64,000 nucleotides of DNA. Source: Armillaria gallica. Its lineage: Eukaryota > Basidiomycota > Agaricomycetes > Agaricales > Physalacriaceae. The notes below the pieces were generated by a model. That model was not told the DNA's origin and did not search any database. It saw nothing but the letters and a program-made list of their open reading frames with translations. Made by a program: the position numbers and the translations under genes. The stretch lies in NCBI GenBank assembly GCA_037576215.1, contig JBANDB010000011.1, forward strand, positions 3,100,001 through 3,164,000, read 5' to 3'. Below, piece by piece: positions 36,319-47,345 of this stretch; positions within the stretch are counted from its first letter, which is position 1, and every line of letters starts with the position of its first letter.

Positions 36319-37590
36319 CGACTAGTATTTCCAGAGTGGCTAGGAAGGTCAGCCCATTGTCCGTTACAATTTCTCAGAGGCTACCCCAATGGCAGATGAT
36401 ATGCTTGAAGATGAAGTGCACAATTCCTTCCACATTCTCATGCCTCAGCATTTTGAACTCTGGGTATGCACTCATAGAGCAGCAGGCATGAACAATGTAC
36501 TTGAATCTGTTGGATTTTGGAAGGTGGAAAGTGTTGATATAGACTTTGGAAAATAGCAGAGCAGAGTATGCAACAACAGGTGGAATATGCCACTTGTTTG
36601 TTTGGCGGATTTGACACATATGGCATGTCTTCATGAACCATTTGACATTGTCAAGCAGTTGAGGCCACCAGTATCTTTTCAGGAGGTGGGTTCTAACTGA
36701 ATAGACACCTTTGTGTCCAAGCTCATCATGAGCAATCTGTAGCAGCCTGTATCGCCTATCTGCTGGCACAACCAGCTTGTGTTCTCCTCCGCTATCACGT
36801 TTCCAGAGGTTTTTATCTAGTAGGAAAAAACCTGAAGCATAGTTAATAAAAGTTCTTTTCCAGTCTTCAGTCATTGAGATGGGTATGTGGAAATCTGAAA
36901 GGTAGTCTTGAACTAGCAGCACCCTTACATCGTTAGATTTAGCTTTGGCACTCTGGAGAGTCTCTATATCCACATCTGCTGGGATTGGATCTACTACCTG
37001 CAGGTGGATCTGGCGGTTTGCCAAAATCCACATTGGAGAGAGAATTTTGCATCCAGATGCTTGCTCTTCTAAGAGCAGGTTGATGATGTGCACAAAACCA
37101 TACATTTTGTTGACCCAGTCAGGATCATCTCCTTGAGCAGGTTCGTTGCCTGGCTGTGGATGCTTCCTTGACAGTCCATTTACACCGTGTTTGACTCCTG
37201 GAATGTGTACCAGCTTGAAATCAAACAGAAGAATCCCTGCTACCCAGCAGTTGATTACTGCACTCAGGTTCATGTCTGGATTATTGATCATGCCTTTGAT
37301 GGCAGTAGCATCTACCTCCACTACAAAGTTCTTGACTCCAATGATCTAAATGGCAGCCTCTTTTAATGCCCTATATAGGCCATAGAGTTCGAGCTTGGGC
37401 TGGCTATACTTTGATTCCACAGCATTGAGTGGAATAGAACCAAAGTGGGAAGGGTATCTTTGTTTCGGGTTAGTAGGATCTTCTTGAAAGATGGTGTATC
37501 CAATAGCTTGAGCACTTGTGTTAACTGCTAGAATGACAGGTGTGTCTGACTTGTAGTCAATCGGGCAGAGAGCGGGTGAGTTGATGATTT
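36319..37590 (-). pseudogene. Gypsy RNase H and integrase (N-terminal zinc and core)
   Basis: RNase H begins near 37560 (PVILAVNTSAQAIGYTIFQE) with Asn (37522-37520) where the family has a catalytic Asp. KLELYGLYRALKEA and VEVDATAIKGMINNPDMN follow, with the second Asp position kept. The integrase zinc domain is intact in pattern: HDELGH ... CHMC at about 36690-36580. The core reads FSKVYINTFHLPKSNRFKY, with Asn at 36535-36533 in place of the first catalytic Asp. The second Asp is retained in EIVTDNG near 36350, after an in-frame TGA. The frame continues across the hAT. Confidence 0.9.
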
Positions 37591-37591
37591 C

Positions 37592-39510
37592 TTACTTCAG
37601 TGCTTCTTGAGTGGCTTCTTGATTGGGCCCCCAGAAAAACTCAACTCCTTTGTGGGTGAGATTTACTAGAGGCCTCACCAGCAGGCTGTAGTTGCAGACA
37701 TATATCCATAGGATACCAGCTGTTCCTAAGAATGAGCAGACGTCTGTAAGGTCCAGATATGGACCCCAGTTCTTGATCTTGTTGACTTTTCCATCTTTGG
37801 GTATTCTACCCTCATAGGTGCACTTGTGGCCAACAATAATTGCTTCTGGCATGCAGAGGTATTCCTTCTTTCCTGACCAAGTACACCCAGCATACTTCAT
37901 CTGCTGGACTACCTGATTGAGATTTTGGAAATACTCCCATATGAAGCAGCAGATTCCTGAATTCTCGGATATCGTTTCGTATCTGCCATCTGCTGTCTCA
38001 TAGTGGGTGATGGGTCCTTTCATGCCTGCGTTGTTGACGAATAGAATAGTTACATCCAGTATTTCATCTTGGAGTATGTAGGTTATATCTCCTTGTAGGA
38101 CTTGCATTGAGTTAGTCCATCCCATCGGTAGCATACTGAGGTGGAAAGTGCCTAGAGGTGTTTGAAAGGTAGTGAGGTCTCTACTCTTTACAGAGAGTAG
38201 CCTTTGATTGAAGGCTACAAAGAGGTCAAATACACTGTAACAAGCACATGCACCAAAGGTTTCCACTAGCTGTTCGATGAGTGGAGGCACCCCTGAGTTG
38301 CAGATGGTGACAGCATTTAGCAGCTGTAAGTCATGTATGATCTGAACTGAGTGTCCATCTTTCTTGAAGACTGTGAACCATTTAGAATGGTATGAAGAAC
38401 TAGAAGGCTCATATATTCCAGAAGCTATCTTGTCTTTGACAATCTATATAACTTCATGGTATAGACCTGGAGGAATAGGAATATTTTTGTGTACCCAAGG
38501 AATATGCTCTATGATAGGGATGGTGACCAGGGGAAAGAAATCTTCTCTGAATTTCCCCTTCTGTGATTCATCCCAAGTGAAACTGCTCTCTTGCAACATC
38601 ATGAAGTGATGCATGAGCTTTCACTCTTCTGGCCGTAAGAAATCCCCAGGGTGATTTTCTTCTATAATGTTGTGGTTTTCTTGAATATAGTGTCCAATCA
38701 GGTGGAAATCCAGTGGATGAGTTGAAAGAATAGGTATATCTGTTAGTGGGTTGCCAGTGATTTCTTGGATGATCCAAAACTCTTCTGGTAGCATTGTGGG
38801 TACAGGTTTAACACACTGGTCAACCTTCTTGTACTTCTTTTTCTTGGGCTTGGGCCATGTGATCTCAAAGATGCCAGTTGGTTGGAAGTGAGTGGGTCTG
38901 CTGTGTACACTGTCCAGTTGGAACAGTTCCATGAATAAGAGTTCGTGAGGCTGATCGACATACTGCAGGATGGAGAAAGAGAGATAGGAAATTGGAGTCG
39001 ATGAATTATTAGATCCACTTGTGGGTTTAGAGAATTCTGCAGGGGCGGATGTGAAAAAAGAAAGTGTGCATAGAGGAATGTCATATAGATTGTTTGCTAT
39101 TTCCCTAGCATTCCTAATGTAAGGCTGGGATAGGTCCAGACCATCTGTATGCTTGACCTGGTTTTCTGTTATAGTGTTGATGGAAATGGCGTATCCGGGT
39201 ATAGATGTTATGTCTATGTGAGTGGTTGAGCCATCTGCAGTGGGTGTGAGCAAGTGTGTCTGTAGTGAGAAATCTGATGATAGTTTTTCGACTGTAATTG
39301 AGAGTCCCAATTCACCTTGAGCAGAAAATAGGTCCTCACTTAAGGAAAATTTGTGTGTGGGTCATAGGGCAGATGCAGCTCATGGATATGCAGATCTGAG
39401 CTGGTGTGTCCTTGTAGCCAAGAGAAGAGTGGCTTGCCTCTCTCATGAGTGGGGATTATCATCTCCGTTCTGGTGTTAGGGTCGCAGATGGTGAGGATTT
39501 GTCCTCCATT
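37592..39510 (-). pseudogene. Gypsy reverse transcriptase and upstream linker
   Basis: Linker segments KPVPTMLPEEFWIIQEITGN and IPWVHKNIPIPPGLYHEVI lead to RT proper: YEPSSSSYHSKWFTVFKKDG, then VFDLFVAFNQRLL, then TFQTPLGTFHLSMLPMGWTN. The catalytic motif reads ILFVNNAG (38037-38029), where the family has (Y/F)(V/I)DD. GRIPKDGKVNKIKNWGPYLD and the connection region follow to 37592. Both polymerase Asp residues are Asn, so this RT could not polymerise. Stops near 38624 and 38445 also interrupt it. Confidence 0.9.
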
Positions 39511-40085
39511 GGCTCAGTTGTCTATCTTTGTATCACAAAGCATAGAGAATGGCCATCCTAGTAGAACATCATATGCAGCATGTTCTACTACATGCACTTG
39601 AAGAAGCACTTCTAACCCTTTGAAGTTGAAGGGTACATTCCTGCAAAGACCTAGGGACCATCCTGTTTCTCTATTTGTGCTTGTGAGCACTATCTTGATG
39701 GATGGATTTAGGGGCAATCCACACTTGTGCCAGACAGCAGCAGACATTGCTATGACTTAAGAACCTTCATTCACTACTGACTCTATCTTGTGTAGACCAT
39801 CAATAACTGGTGTTAAAGCCCTTAAGCCTCCCGCTTCATCTGCTACCACTATATGTATGTGGCATCCAGTTTGAAGGTGCATGATGAGCAGCTGGTCATG
39901 TCTGACTGCTGCTGCTCCTGCTTTTCCACCTTCAACAGGTACTTTCTGGTTAGTCAGAGCTTCTTTAAGCTTGTTGCAGATTCCTGGGCTTTCCCCACAT
40001 AATTCCTTGATGGAGACTTTGACCTTTGAGTCTAACATATGGTTGTAGAGATCCTCTGTGGTCCCAGTCTTGATAATAGGAGTGG
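39400..40085 (-). pseudogene. Gypsy aspartic protease
   Basis: The gag-side segment GTTEDLYNHMLDSKVKVSIK leads to the active-site loop ESVVNEGS (39780-39763). In this element group the loop is DEGS, so the catalytic Asp is Asn (39771-39769). A TAA follows, then VIAMSAAVWHKCGLPLNPSI and AAYDVLLGWPFSMLCDTKID, the conserved second half of the retropepsin fold. The segment right of 40085 in the same open frame is solo-LTR sequence and not protease. Confidence 0.82.
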
Positions 40086-41799
40086 TGACGAGACTGGTGA
40101 CGGGCACCCATGAAACTGAGCACGGCCTAGCATGAACACACACCAAACCTAACTCAACCCCACTAGACACACACACACACAATCTCCTTAAGTGCAGAGA
40201 GGAGCAAGGATTTTAATTCCACTTGCATGCTGACAGTATCCCAATTTCTCTCAGTGAGCTTGCTAAAACAATACGCACAAACAACATAGTACTTTCAAAC
40301 TAGTCTCAAATTCTCTAGCCCTTCAGAGCTTTTTACAAGAGAGCACAGTGAACCACACAACCCTCAAGGCAAAATATATTTCAATAGCCAGAACACATGG
40401 ATATGCAGATCCACAAGTTGACCAAGTTCAGTCAGTGAGCTCACTAAGTACAACCTGCCACTAGACCTAATCTGCATGTGATGCCACCTTTCTCTTAATG
40501 GCTAAACCTGACTTCCAAACTCGTCACAATGGAGGCCCTCGGCACTCCCACTCAAGTCTTAATTACTCTCAGAACCATCCCCGCAAGTCCTCACACACAG
40601 TGCGCTTGCCCTAACAACAGTGCCATGAGGTCCAACTGCACACACCTGTCACACTTCATGCAACTGCTAGAACAACTCAAGCTGGCTGATTCCCTTGCAA
40701 CTACTTCTAGACCTACACAGAGGCCGACACAACACAAGTTCTCTTTTTACACTGAACCAGAAAAAGGAACAGAGCTGTTTTCTCAGATTTATCTCAGCAA
40801 ACTCTCAAGATGGGCGCAGCGTCACTGCCTCCAAACCTCTTTCTTATCTCAAGTAAACCGAAGTTTTTATCCAAAATGTTTCTCTCGTTCTATTTCTCTG
40901 TAAACTCACTAAACTTGTGTTCTAGATGAGGCTCAAAGCTACTAACTCTTACGCATCGCAACAAGTCCAGATCCAAACTGAAACTTTATTACTATACGTG
41001 GGGGGTAGGTATCTTACCTTTAATACATGAAAATCTACTCTACTTATACTACGGGAGATTGATTGTTACAAATGGATTTTTAGTAATTTACTTCTTTTTC
41101 GGCCAGGTATTCCTCATCCAAGTTGGCCCAGTGCTCTAGGCCGCACGCCACTTGTTCCTCTTTTCATTATCCTCAAAGGGCTAAGCAATGTCAATGTCAC
41201 TCGCCCTAGCAGCAGAGTAGCTCGCGAGCACTCAATAGCTGCTTAATCCTCGATCACCGATCACCCTTCGTATTCGGCTTTCAGGTCTGCTCCAAAGGTG
41301 ACAGCATCATGTTCTAGACTCGGTAACCAAGAAATGCCTCGGCTTTCCAGTCCGCTCGCTACTTCCATCAGCCAAAGTCTGTTTCTAGGCCATGCCCGGG
41401 GTTTTCTTGATTACCCCATGCATGATATCATTTTTCCGGATCTCCAGGGACCACATGTCATAGATTACAGATGCGTCATTATCTAAATTAGCCTTGGCCC
41501 ATGTACAAGTGCATCCCACTCCAGCTGAGTCCTCTATTGCAAACAGGTGGTTTGGCAATCTAGCTCGCCCTTTGGCCTTGTTGCTGTGCATGCCCATAAG
41601 GTACAGTGCAACAACGAAGTCCTTATGTTTTAATTCTGTTGCTTCTTTTTCTGTTATAGAGCTCTCTACCTCGGTGACCTTGCTTCTTCATGTGCCACTT
41701 GCATTGTCAGCCCACTCGCGATGCCTCTGCATTGCTAAAGTGTAAGGTATGACATTTTGCAAAATTACACCCTTAGGCACGCTGCGGGCGTGACAGCGG
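40082..41799. mobile_element. Solo LTR, 1.7-kb family, copy A, with 4-bp target duplication
   Basis: The LTR proper is 40086-41795 (1,710 bp), TGACGAGACTGG to GCGGGCGTGACA (TG...CA). Flanks are GTGG (40082-40085) and GCGG (41796-41799), one C/T difference. Removing it and one duplicate joins gag (KHTA) to PIIKTGTTEDLYN in one frame. It matches copy B at 44962-46669 over its full length. ORFs inside it (for example 40529-40903) show no coding character. Confidence 0.9.
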
Positions 41800-43900
41800 T
41801 ATGCTTGTACTGTCACTGATGATCCTTCTTTGTGTCAGTGGATTGAGTTGCCACTTTGGTGGGTACATCTGGCGCTGCAGCGGGTTCCTTGACAGCAGGT
41901 TCAATCACAGCAGGTGCAGTGGTGGATGGCTGGTTAGCCCCTGCAGATGGTATTACTACCTCCACTTTCTTGAAGGGTTTTGCTGGCCTTTTGCCTGGTG
42001 GTCTGCCATCCTTCTTGGCTTTCACCCACTCTTGTAGGATTTGCTCAAGAACCTTGATGGCCAGGTCCTCTTCATCCTCTTCTGCATCGGACTGCTCTTC
42101 TAAACATGCCATTAGCTGGGTGGCTTGCACCTCAGCATGTTTCTCATACAAACTCGTAAGCTGCGATAGTGTAACTGTAGTGAAAGTGCTAGTATTCTCT
42201 GCTTTGAGACCAAAGCCTTGCAGATACACAACACCTGCTGGTACACCATACCTGTGTTGCGTGGCCATCATGTTGATCAAGGCGGATGCACTTCTACGAT
42301 CTTCATGCCACCTCTCCACTCATGGTCTGAGGTATCCAGATCCTTTGGGCAACTCAGACCTGTCTGGCATTACCAGTTTCCACTTGATATGGTCGAACTT
42401 GATGAGACCTTTGTCCATATCTGCTTTCTTGGCTACACAGTCCTTGTATCCGATCTTGCAACTGTCGTATCTGCACCTCTTGTTGGCTCTGCCCTTGTCG
42501 ACCAGCTTTCGAATCGCAGCTAGAAGCTGTTTTTCCATTGAAGATTCCATTTTCACAGTGGCCTCCACTGGTTGAGTGATTGTTTGCTGTTGAACAGCCT
42601 GCGGAGTGGCTGCTTGCAGTTGAGGAGAGTACGAGGGGAACCCATAAGGGTTATAGTACATGAGAGGCAGACCTGCTGTGGTTGCCTTGGATAGTTGGTC
42701 TATTATATCTAATATGCTTCCTCCTGGCATCATCATCTGCTGCTGCCTGTATGATAAAAGCAGAGCCACTGCTGGCTGCTGAGCATACTGCAAGGCGAGC
42801 ACTGGAGCTTGTTGCTGTTCCATGCCTGCATATGGGGAGAAGGCTGGTACAGGGTTTAGGTATGGAGACCTATAGCTTTCCAGTGCATACTTGGCTGCTT
42901 TCCTAACCTCTTCCACTGGGAAAGGCTCTGCTGGGTTCTGGTTTGGGAATAGAACTGCCAGTCACTGGTCTACCATCATCCACAGCATAGGGTGGATAGT
43001 GGATATGTACATCCACGCATACTTGTGTTTGGATATGAGTGGACTGATTCCTGCTGTGACATCCAATCCAATGTTTTGAATGTATCTGTCAAAGCAGCTG
43101 AACTCATCTAGTGTCGAGATTGGAGAGGCTCTAAGGATCCTTGCTGCTTCCCCAAGATGAACAGGCATGTATCAGCAGGTCTCATTGGATTTTGGGTAGA
43201 ACCCATAGCATTCTTCCTTGAACGTGTCCCATGTTGCTGTCGCTTGGTTGACTAGGTTGGCTTGTGATAGCCTTCACCACAGATCAGCAGCTGTCAGGTC
43301 TGCATATAAGATAGCAGCTTGTATGTATTGCCAATCTGTCTGTTGTCCTATGCTCTCGCACGTCTGCTCTACTTTGTCAAAAAAGACAGGTAGGATTATA
43401 GAGTCTTCAGGTCCTTTCCATCCCCAGCTAGGTGCTTTCCCAGATACTCTGATAGGTAATTGCTGGGTCTGTGCCAGTGCTTGTTGTTGGTCAGCCATGT
43501 TGAAGTGAAAATGGATATGTCTGTTTCTTGACCAACGAAAGGTCTTGTCAATAGGGAAAAGTGTTGGTGAGGGTGGCGGACTTGGATCTTCTTGCTCATC
43601 TAACCAGGTTCAAAATAAATCTGGCTCGGGCAGATCTGATGTGTATGCCTGCAGGTCTGAGTTAGACCTCAGGCAGTTTGATGGTCCCAGTAGTGGGCTA
43701 GCTATGGGAGAGGGTGATAATGAAGATAGTGGTGATTCAAGGATAGCCCTCAGCTCTTGCTCATAAGCTGAGGTAAAGGACAAATCCAAGTGGAAATGAT
43801 GTGATTTGTTGTCAGAAACAAGGTCAAAGAGATCTTCCTCATCTGAAATCCAATTGCCTGTGGCAGCTCAAGTGACAGTCCTTAGCACTTCTGCTTCTAG
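41796..43900 (-). pseudogene. Gypsy gag
   Basis: An acidic N-terminal extension runs from about 43880 (EEDLFDLVSDNKS, then TSAYEQELRAILESPLSSLS). After ATG 43498 comes the capsid-like part: ILPVFFDKVEQTCESIGQQT, then WQYIQAAILYADLTAADLW, then EARRILRASPIS-like sequence near 43140. A Gln-rich, hydrophobic mid-region follows (42900-42560), then CRYDSCKIGYKDCVAKKADM, a Cys-containing motif near 42480-42420 in the place of a nucleocapsid knuckle. The acidic and Lys/Pro-rich tail ends near 41830. Stops near 43264, 43175, 42960 and 42320 break it. The gag of this element group is weakly conserved, so the assignment leans on position before protease. Confidence 0.75.
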
Positions 43901-43955
43901 ACGTCGCGTGGTGGGATGAAGGGTACTTCTTCTACCAGCAATTGTGGTTTAACCT

Positions 43956-43973
43956 CCCTCGCGGTGGGCTCCA
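43956..43973 (-). other. Candidate primer-binding site
   Basis: On the minus strand, 2 nt after the LTR end (CTTACA), stands TGGAGCCCACCGCGAGGG. It starts with TGG, as expected for pairing with a tRNA 3' CCA end. Position and start fit a PBS. The matching tRNA would end CCCTCGCGGTGGGCTCCA; I did not identify its anticodon. Confidence 0.65.
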
Positions 43974-43975
43974 CT

Positions 43976-44741
43976 TGTAAGGCTAGCAAACTCTCTGGTA
44001 AGAGAAAGTCATGTCTGCATCTGCAAGATCTTTTGTATATGCAAGGAGGGTTACCACCCACTCTGAAGGGATCTGATAGAATCCACTCTGTTTGCAGATA
44101 TGATAGAGAGAAGTAGTCCAAGCATCCAATTAGGATGCTGAACAGAGAACAATATGGAAGATAAAAGAAGAGAAGATGATTCCTGACAATCCACTCACAA
44201 TACTAGGCTCAGAGGTGGCTAGATATGCTATGGAGAGTAGCAGAATTTATTCCTTTAGGATGCTTTAAGCAAGTGAGATTAACTAACTTTCTAAGTACAT
44301 TATGTGTGCTTATATAGTAGCAGATCCAAATCCAGCTCCCCACTTCTGCACCTGCCCACTCCAATAGCCCTGAATGTATCCTCAAAAGCTGATATTTGAC
44401 ACAAGCTATCACACTGAAATCCGCTGCATGAGCTACTCCAGCATCATCGAGCACACTTCTGCAACACCTTCCCTATCTGGTTTGGTTTGAGAATAGCCAT
44501 ATATGGCTATCCGCTGTCAGCCAATTTGTCTGCTCTTCAAGGATGATCCTTCTGCCATCCACTGGCATGGGCGCTTCAGGTGGATAGCTGTCAGCTCCTG
44601 GAGCCTAGGCTAGTCAAATTCCCATGAAATAAGGTGGTTTTGTGGTGGATAGCATATGGCCAGGCAGACAATGCATTGCTTGGCAGATGCAAAGCAGATA
44701 TGCAGTTGCCCAGGTGGATTCCACAGGAATTCTGTTTTTGA
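43976..44741 (-). mobile_element. 5' LTR of the gypsy element, truncated (copy 3)
   Basis: Matches copies 1 and 2 from TGTAAGGCTAGC through CTGTTTTTGAACAG, then homology stops at about 44741-44745. The last ~110 bp (ending ACAGCACA on the plus strand) are absent and LSM4-derived sequence begins. It adjoins the PBS and gag, so it is the 5' LTR of the minus-strand element. Confidence 0.85.
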
Positions 44742-44744
44742 ACA

Positions 44745-44961
44745 GAGGCAATATGTTCTTGTTCCTATGGTTAGCAACCAGTCAGCTAACCCTTTTTAGT
44801 AGAATGTGGTGCATCTGTTAGAGGTACCGTTATCCCCTTCTGTGGTCTTTTGCCCTTGCTCACCAGATTATCCCAGGTCTTGGTCGTGGAGCACCTATAC
44901 ATGGTGGGAGAGGACGAGACCAGGGAATGTGATTGTTGTACTACTTATTTCTGTGTTTCAG
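44745..44961 (+). pseudogene. Captured LSM4 3' fragment (part 1)
   Basis: Reverse-orientation copy of 57955-57740: the intron before exon 5, exon 5, the next intron, exon 6 with its stop, and the start of the 3' region of LSM4. Introns are kept, so it is a genomic DNA duplication and not a retrocopy. Differences from the source are largely CG to TG or CA (for example ctacgg to ctatgg, and acgtggtgcgcctg to atgtggtgcatctg). It cannot encode a protein on its own. Confidence 0.92.
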
Positions 44962-46673
44962 TGACGAGGCTGGTGATGGGCACTCATGAAACTAAGCATG
45001 GCCTAGTGTGAACACACTAAACCTAAACTCAATCCCACTAAACACACACACACAACCTCCTTAAGTGCAGAGGGGAGCAAGGAATTTAATTTCAATTGCA
45101 TGCTGACAGTATCTCAATATATCTTAGCGAGCTCACTACAATGAAGCACATAGCAGTGTATAATTCCCAAGCTGTTCTCAAATTCTCTATTTCCTTGAAG
45201 CTTTTTACAAGAGAGCACAGTGAACCATGCAACTCTCAAGGCAAAGTATATTTCAATGGCCGGAACACACAGATACACAGATCCACAAAATGACCAAGTT
45301 CAGTCAGTGAGCTCACTAAGTATGACTCGCCACTAGATCCAATCTGTGCATGACACCACCTTTCTCTTAGTCACTAAACCTGACTCCCAAACTCATCACA
45401 ATTAGAAGCCCTCAGCACTCCCAATCAAGTCACAAATACTCTCAAAAACTGTCCCTGCAAGTCCTCACACACAGTGCACTCACCTTAACAACAGTGCTGT
45501 GAGGTCCAACTGCATGCACCTGTCACACTTTGTGCAACTGCTAGAACAGCCCAAACTGGCTGATTCCCTTGCAAACTACTCAAGACCTACACAGAGGCTG
45601 GCACACACAATTTCTCTCTTGTACTGAACCAGAAAAGGAACAGAGCTTTCTCTCAGATGATATCCAGTAAACTCTCAAGCTGGGTGCAGCATCACTGCTT
45701 CTGAATCTCTCTCTTATCTCAAGTAAACCAAAGTTTTTATCCAAAATGTTTCTCTCATTCTATTTCTCTGTGAGCTCGCTAAACTTGTGTTATAGACAAG
45801 ACTCAAAGTTACTAACTCTTATGTGTCGCAACAAGTCCAGATTCAAACTGAGACTGTATTACTATACATGGGGGGTAGGTAGCTTGCCTTAATACATGAA
45901 AATCTGCTCTACTTATACTATGGGTGGTTGATTATTACAAATGGTTCTTTAGTAAGTTAATTCTTTGTTGGCTGATAATTCTTTGTCTGAACTGGTGCGA
46001 CACTCTTGGCAGGGTGCTGCTTGGTCCTCCTTTTAGTATCCTCAAATGACTAAGTGATGTCGACATTGCTTGCCCTAGCAGCAGAGTAGCTCGCAAACTT
46101 GTACTCAATAGCTGCTTAATCCTCAATCACCAATCACGCTTTGTACTTGGCTTTTGGGTCTGCTCCAAAGGTGACAGCATCATATTCTAGATTCAGTAAA
46201 CAAGGAATGCTTCAGGTTTCAAGCCTGCTCACTATTCCTATTGGCTGAAGTCTGTTTCTAGGCTGTGCCTGGGGTTCTCTTGATTACCCTTGTGCATGAC
46301 ATCATTTCTCCAGATCTCCAGGGACCATGCATCATAGATTACAGATGTGTAGTTATCTAAATTAGTCTCGGCCCATGTACAAGTGCATCCCACTGAGGCT
46401 CAAATCTCTACTGCAAGATGGATTGCTTCACAAGCAAGCTTGCTCTTTAGCCTTATGGCCATGCCCGCCCATAAGGTATAGTGCACGATGAAGTCCTTAT
46501 GTTTTAATTCTGCTGCTTCTTTTTTAATCATAGAGCTTCCTTCCTCTGTGACCTTGCTTCTTCATGTGCCACTTGCACTGCCAGCCTGCTCATTATGCTT
46601 CTGCATTGCTGTCATATAAGATATGGTAATTTGCAAAATTACACCCTTAGACACACTGCGGGCATGACATCGG
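44958..46673. mobile_element. Solo LTR, 1.7-kb family, copy B, with 4-bp target duplication
   Basis: The LTR proper is 44962-46669 (1,708 bp), TGACGAGGCTGG to GCGGGCATGACA. Flanks are TCAG (44958-44961) and TCGG (46670-46673). The uninterrupted source at 57.74 kb shows the empty site (TTTCGGGTGAGC), which proves insertion after the LSM4 segment was duplicated. Confidence 0.93.
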
Positions 46674-47345
46674 ATGAGCATGTATTAGTGTCACTGTATA
46701 TGTTTTTGCAAGCTAACTAGCTTTGGGTAATATCAAGACCCCACTATTGCAAGAAGCAGTCAGATGACTCAAGTTATCAAAAATCCAATGTCTATAAACC
46801 TCTACAATCTTTCACATATTCCTATCACTTTAGAAGATATATATGTATCATATTTTTGTCTCTAGGTACAATATGTGTGATGCTGAAATCCTGACTACAG
46901 CAGGAATGGCTGTCATATATACTCATGAGGGGCTATGTCATGGATCACAAGTTATTCTAGAGGCTGTCTATACTAGAAACACACTAAATAACAAGAAAAT
47001 GGGTTTGTGTTGGTTTTCTAATTGGCACCAAGAATAGACAGTCTGAACAGACCCTTACCAACACAATGTCATTGCTAAAGCATGTATACCATAACTTGCA
47101 ACACACCATTGAAATGAGGCTGACAGATCTAATAAAGATGCATACCCTCAATCCATGATATCTTTTGTACAAAAAGTGTAACAGTCGAATCAAAAGGCTA
47201 ATGCACCTAAGAGAATGGTCACTATGACTGTAAAATAGGAAAAGGATATATATGTAGAGAAAAGCAACCAGTTGGGTCTGAATAGCTCTATACTCAGCAG
47301 CCAAGTATTTGTATATAAAAACCATCCAGATCTGCTTGATGATAT
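46670..47345 (+). repeat. Inverted duplicate of the SCS2-LSM4 intergenic region (part 2)
   Basis: Continues part 1: matches the reverse complement of about 57739-57045, ending at CCATCCAGATCTGC just short of the SCS2 coding end. Together with part 1 it is one ~910-bp duplicated block. CpG sites of the source are largely TG/CA here. The ORFs in it (46843-47037, 47352-46984) are not conserved as proteins. Confidence 0.92.

Larger units (their letters stand above)
30253..44741 (-). mobile_element. Ty3/gypsy retrotransposon, minus strand, with nested insertions
   Basis: The order on the minus strand is 5' LTR (44741-43976), primer-binding site, gag (about 43900-41796), protease, reverse transcriptase, RNase H and integrase (40085-36319, resuming 30987-30253). 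A hAT transposon (30996-36310) and a solo LTR (40086-41795) are nested inside, and pol continues in frame across both. The 3' LTR is not identified. The gag-pol layout and sequence type match mushroom gypsy elements. All enzyme domains have lost catalytic Asp residues. Confidence 0.88.

Noticed and set aside
39757..40182. 141-aa minus ORF read as one protein
   Set aside because: The first ~32 codons are solo-LTR sequence (right of 40085). Only the remainder is gypsy protein.
41856..42575. 239-aa plus-strand ORF
   Set aside because: It lies antisense to the gypsy gag, whose minus-strand frame has the expected composition and neighbours. The plus ORF has no domain.
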